DNA from: Microvelia longipes
Lineage: Eukaryota; Arthropoda; Insecta; Hemiptera; Veliidae
Direction of reading: 5' to 3'
Assembly: GCA_018340805.1 (NCBI GenBank)
Contig: JACMZG010001911.1
Location: 54,950,974-55,014,973 of the forward strand
Length of the DNA stretch: 64,000 nt
The position numbers and the translations under genes were made by a program. The notes under the pieces were generated by a model. The model was not told the origin of the DNA, did not search any database, and was given only the letters and a program-made list of their open reading frames with translations. The stretch's first letter is position 1. The number at the start of each line of letters is the position of its first letter. Shown one piece after another: positions 59,753 to 64,000 of this stretch.

Positions 59753-61316
59753 GCACCACTGAGACTCTTAAGCAACACTAATGCAGTTAAAAAAAAAACA
59801 GATGGGAAGCAGATTGGTAGCTTTAAAATGTCTTTTGGCAGAAGACGTAAATTTATTAGTCAGTAATTTATATGTCGATAGGTATTATACGAGAAGTTTC
59901 TCGTAGTATAATGCTTACAGAGTTCTTAACACTTGACTGATGACTTCAAAAGAGATATATTCAAAGCATGTTTGAAGCAAAGGCACCAGACTGCATGTCT
60001 TTCGTATTTTGTATGTCTTGATCGGTACCTTCAGTTTCCGAAGCTATGGAAAAACCATCTGGAGCAACTCTTAGCACAATGCTTGGGATCTAAATGTTAG
60101 TATATATAATAATAAATTTTGATAATGTGGGAGTTTTTTGGCCTCTTGAATTACTAATTGACCAATAGGTCTTCGGTTACCATAGGTTACAATGTCTGAA
60201 GCATTGAAGCAATTTTATTATTTGTATTAAATCACCGCCTCCATCTATTTTAATGATCTATTTTTCCCATTTACCTTATAAATCCTTCTTATCTCGTACA
60301 TTCTTTTGCTTGTATACTTCTCATATTGTAAATATATAAGCTAGAAGCATTTTGATCGTTTTATTAAAACCAATATATGTCAATCAATAATTGTAACAGC
60401 TCGGTGTAGAATATATTTTTTACACAGCGCCAAGAAGCAGAGAGGAACTTATTTAACATCCCACAGAGTTTTGCATGTATTTTAAATGGATTTTTGTAAT
60501 GAAATGCTCTGCAATTTTGCTTTTATATTTTTTTATTATTGTAAAGAAGTTCATGCCCCTATATGTTCTTATGAATAAATATAAAAAAAATATCGCTTTT
60601 TGTGTAAACATCATAAACGATGTTTACGCTTCTTGTGTAAACATTATATTACATATTTTTTTGACTTATTTCGTAGGTTAAAATAATACGTTATCCTTTA
60701 ATAAACGTATTATTATTATTATTATTTTAATTTTCTTATTCTTAAAGTAAAATTTTCTGACAGTAGGGGAGAAGTCTATTCTGGATTTGCCACTTCCCTC
60801 TATAGGCTTACATGACACCGTGCCACGCCAGGGACCCAATTACGGCACAAATGGCCGTACTAGAGTTTCATCTCGTATTTGCGGCAGCTGAGACGTGTGT
60901 AAGGATATTTAACATGTGATTAAACTCTACGAATAAACTCACAAATAATCCTACTCTGGATTTTTTAAGAAGAAATATTTTATCTTCTTCATACGAACAA
61001 ATAACGCTTACGTAGCCTCTCATGAGACTGGTTGTATATTTATAGCCAAACTAAGCACAGGTCCGTTAACGAGACATTAATACAAACTCGAGCCTGTGCG
61101 CAAGTAAACTTCTTATTATGCTTATGAATGAGTCAGGGCCGCCAACTATACCTGAATAAACTGATTTTAGGACATTCTATTCAATCACACTATTATTTGG
61201 AAAATATGTTTTCAAAAAATTATATATGTTTTAAATAATTATTTTTAAATTATATATGTTTTCAAATAATTATAACATTTATCCGTCCTATGTTCCTACT
61301 GCTAATCATTCTTCGT
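59753..61316. other. AT-rich DNA, no gene seen
   Basis: Contains a short palindrome (TATACGAGAAGTTTCTCGTA, about 59886-59905) and a more GC-balanced patch near 60780-60920 that may be old transposon sequence, but nothing was identified. Confidence 0.35.
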
Positions 61317-61745
61317 GTATACAAGATGAGAAGATCTTTCAATAATTCTTTACATTACCCTTGCTAATCAGTTTTATCAGTATCATAATCTGAAACATAT
61401 TAGAGACGTTAGCGCCAGTGGATTCCATGCTTAAAACTACATTTGTGGATAGACCTTTATTTGAATCCTTATAATCTGAAACAGTATAATTAAAATATCT
61501 TATAACTTGTATACAAGATGAGAAGATCTTTTAATAATTCTTTACATTACTCTTGCGAATCAGTTTTATCAGTATCATAACCTGAGACAGTATGATCAAT
61601 ATATCTTATACCTTGTATACAAAATATTGCTTTGTATACAAGATGAGAAGATCTTTTAATAATTCTTTACATTACCCTTGCGAATCAGTTTTATCAGTAT
61701 CATTACCTAAAACAGTTTGATCAAAATATCTTATAACTTGTATAA
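61317..61745. repeat. Three direct repeats of ~110-125 bp
   Basis: Units start GTATACAAGATGAGAAGATC at 61317, 61509 and 61634, and share ATTCTTTACATTAC and CAGTTTTATCAGTATCAT. The first unit carries an insertion of about 70 bp. It abuts the copia remnant. Confidence 0.88.
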
Positions 61746-61758
61746 AAGATGTGGCTTT

Positions 61759-61952
61759 GTGATTAAAATAACACCTTGTGACAAATAAAATAACTTTATT
61801 ATAAACTAAACGCGACGTGATACACAAAAAATATGTAAACAAAGTCAACATAAACATATTACAGGTTAGGTTAAGAAGAATGAAGAAGAACAAAATAAAA
61901 TATATACCTAACCGCTAAAGTTGTTAAACGCTAAACAAAATTATATCCAACA
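61759..61952 (-). repeat. Possible copia 3' LTR
   Basis: The - strand begins TGTTGGATATAATTTTG at 61952, after the copia stop codon and an A/G-rich stretch. It includes AATAAAG and may end AATCACA at about 61759. The TGTTGGA start is typical of copia LTRs, but no second LTR is available for comparison. Confidence 0.45.
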
Positions 61953-62027
61953 CACTCTTATTTTTGTGAACCCATAATACAAAAAAAAATTAGCATAATA
62001 CAAGTACATACAGTAAAAAAATATTAA

Positions 62028-62660
62028 TTAATTTAAAAGTAAAGAATTATGTTTTTGAAATTTAGTGACACCTAGTGCCTTGGTAAAAGTATAACCAAGC
62101 TGATCGTCTGAGGGACAATAAACTACTTTTATTAACCCTTCACTGACTTTTTCATGTATAAAATGAAACTTAATGTCAATATGCTTACTACGTCTGTTAA
62201 ATACACCATTTTTATTATCTGAATTACACTGTGATTGTCAATATGAAGGGTTACTTCTATACATTGATTTACAAGTTCTTGAATAAGTGATTTCAAATAT
62301 AGCAGCTCTTTGCAGCACTCAGAAGCTGCAATAAATTCAGTTTCCGTGCTGGAAACAGCTACTGCTGGCTGTTTACGAGAGCTCCAGCTAATAGGACCAC
62401 CACAAAACAATAACATAACACGTGGTGCTTTTCCTAGTATCTGGATCTCCCGCATAATCAGCATCACAAAAAGCATTTAATGAAAAATCTCCACTATTAA
62501 AAAAAGAAATACCTTTATCACTTGTCCCTTTTATATAGCAAAATAATCTTTTTATATTAGTTACATCATCTTTTTGCCAGTTCTGTACTCTTCTTGAACA
62601 ATAATTAACAGCAAAACTGATATCTGGACGAGTTTTATTAGATATGTAAAGAAGACATTA
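62028..62660 (-). pseudogene. Copia (Ty1-type) pol C-terminus: RT end and RNase H
   Basis: The - strand reads YISNKTRPDISFAVNYCSRR (end of RT), FCDADYAGDPDTRKSTT, ISWSSRKQPAVAVSSTETEF and ASECCKELLYL (RNase H). The tail RSKHIDIKFHFIHEKV...YCPSDDQLGYTFTKAL follows to a stop at 62028-62030. Frameshifts lie near 62210 and 62440. The N-terminal part of pol is absent; similarity ends abruptly at about 62655, just before the viral insertion starts. This is a 5'-truncated element in antisense orientation to the viral sequence. Confidence 0.88.
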
Positions 62661-62681
62661 TCATGTCTCTGTGTTCTGTGA

Positions 62682-64000
62682 ATCAACAATCGTAATTGTG
62701 ATTTTGACGACAGTGCAGTACCGGTCATAGATTACGTTTTTCAATTGGACCAGGAAATATTCGATCAACTCGTCAACGATTGGCCAGGTGAGTCTCCTCC
62801 GAGTACGAATTTAAGATTAGATATTCTTGAAATACCGAGACATCGAGTGACAGATAACAATATAATTTACGCGTCCTTTGTTTGTTATAAATACCAAGCC
62901 TACGGAATAACGAGAAATTGTTTTCGTACCGTTTTCTTTCGAGATATAGACACTGTTTCGGCACGTATCTGCCAATACTGTTTGCGATACTTATCTGAAC
63001 AAAGTACAATAAACCACTACCATTTCAACAATATCGTGAATAAACACGAGTTTGTCCAATTGAGACGGATCGATCATCGTATCAGAGCACCTCGTTCCAG
63101 GATACGACCACTTTCACATCTGGCACGACTGCGCATGGACTTCAAACCAGTGTCGATGCACTTGGCTCCTCGGACTCGATGTCAAAAAACGAAGACATCG
63201 AAACAGTATGGAACGCATTGCCGATTACGAATACTTCCGTAATCTGCTCAGATATCTCTACATACACCCGAGACAAAATTATACGAGTATCTTGGCCGGA
63301 CTCGAATGGCGACCTCATGTTACAGAAGAAACTGATACCGACGGACCACATTCGTCAGTTACTCAAGACGCAATGGTGGATTTATGCCACGAAGACGTGT
63401 CAGTTAATCTTGGACCATCGAAAAGACCCGGAGATATTTTCTCATTTAGCGAGTCTTCTGCGCTTGTCAGAAAAAAAAGCAAAATCACACCCAGAATGCA
63501 GGACATCGGAGCAACAGAGGCAGCGCTCCGGTTCCTTTACAACCACCCGGTTTGCCCCTTATTGAACTGTTGTAAAACCACGCAGTGGAACGAGGACCCG
63601 GTTTTAAGGTACATCGGCAGGACGGAGAAGGCACTTCAGGACGCGGTTGACATTTTTCAACGGTCATGGGTAAATAAAACTTTATCTGAAATAATTGAAA
63701 TTTACATTCGTTCCAAACCCTTATTTTCATGTTACTCGGGTAATCTGTGCGATAAATATAGCATCACGGAATCAACAATAAAATTGAAAGATTTTATTTC
63801 TTTTCACTTTGATCACGATAAAGATACTTTCGTGCAATTCGTAACCGATTTATATAATTGGTTGAATAAATCGTCTGATAAAAGAAACGGGTTTCAAATA
63901 AAGGTCCCAGAGTAACGGTGGCAAAACATTGTTTGCCAACGTAATTGCGGAATTTATGTTGGTGAAAGGTCAGATTGCCAATTTTAACAAATATAACTGT
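62682..64000 (+). pseudogene. NS1: Endogenous densovirus-like NS1 (HUH endonuclease / SF3 helicase), broken, runs off the window
   Basis: The family's replication initiator nicks and unwinds parvoviral DNA. Three + strand frames are used in turn. Frame a is open from 62682 to a stop at 63242. Frame b carries the HUH-type HFH motif (63109-63117) with following Cys residues and stays open to a stop at 63913. It includes NLLRYLYIHPRQ and a long pre-helicase region. Frame c, overlapping at 63911, continues with the GGKT of a Walker A loop and conserved residues to the window edge. One frame change near 63060-63095 precedes the HUH motif; the second falls inside the ATP-binding loop. The Walker B region, later helicase motifs and any capsid gene would lie past 64000. 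Codon and base composition are more balanced than the AT-rich surroundings, as expected for acquired viral DNA. Overlapping frames at 63179-63565 might reflect an ancestral NS2. Confidence 0.8.

Noticed and set aside
60475..60681. 68-codon + strand ORF
   Set aside because: AT-rich, hydrophobic random-looking translation with an internal repeat (GTAAACAT), no splice context and no motif.

Overview
This is an AT-rich eukaryotic window with short phase-consistent introns, many microsatellites and dense transposon debris. The two recognisable host genes have standard animal exon structures. Together with a densovirus-like insertion, BEL/Pao, Ty3/gypsy and copia retroelements, and transposon ORFs I associate with insects, this suggests an insect, possibly a hemipteran. 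The order-level guess is weak. No bacterial-type organisation (operons, CRISPR, IS elements) is present.

Layout: (1) 3.2-7.1 kb, + strand: a complete five-exon phosphoserine phosphatase gene (225 aa). An intron carries a 34-bp minisatellite, and the exon 4 splice acceptor is tandemly duplicated. (2) 7.1-15.4 kb: intergenic DNA with MITE-like elements, one nested inside a copy of a three-copy interspersed repeat, plus TA/CA microsatellites. (3) 15.5-26.5 kb, - strand: a complete six-exon CUEDC1-type gene (247 aa). Its introns hold an inverted pair of interspersed repeats and a roughly 3.2 kb fold-back transposon with arms over 1 kb, bounded by TA tracts. (4) 26.5-27.4 kb: a probable divergent promoter, then a + strand first coding exon with one C2H2 zinc finger; no further exon was found. 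(5) 28-31 kb: repeats, a perfect 48-bp-arm hairpin, and a broken transposon ORF.

(6) 31.3-53.3 kb: two copies of one Ty3/gypsy element of about 9.7 kb with 2-kb LTRs. Both copies have the same ACGT target duplication, the same flanks and shared frame breaks. Between them lie a nearly pure poly-A tract and a gap of exactly 1000 N. This is best read as one insertion represented twice, by assembly or by segmental duplication. (7) 53.8-58.0 kb: debris comprising a Polinton/adintovirus-type DNA polymerase B fragment, a BEL/Pao integrase end with possible LTR, gypsy gag/RT pieces in both orientations, and a hAT C-terminus. (8) 59.2-59.75 kb: a 510-bp fold-back repeat. (9) 61.3-62.66 kb: a tandem repeat and the 3' end of a copia element. 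(10) 62.68 kb to the window end: an endogenous densovirus-like NS1 (HUH plus SF3 helicase), broken by at least two frameshifts, one of them inside the Walker A loop.

The host genes look intact and unrelated in function (serine biosynthesis; ubiquitin-binding CUE adaptor). The most informative elements are the viral insertion next to the copia fragment, the duplicated gypsy locus, and the long inverted repeats.
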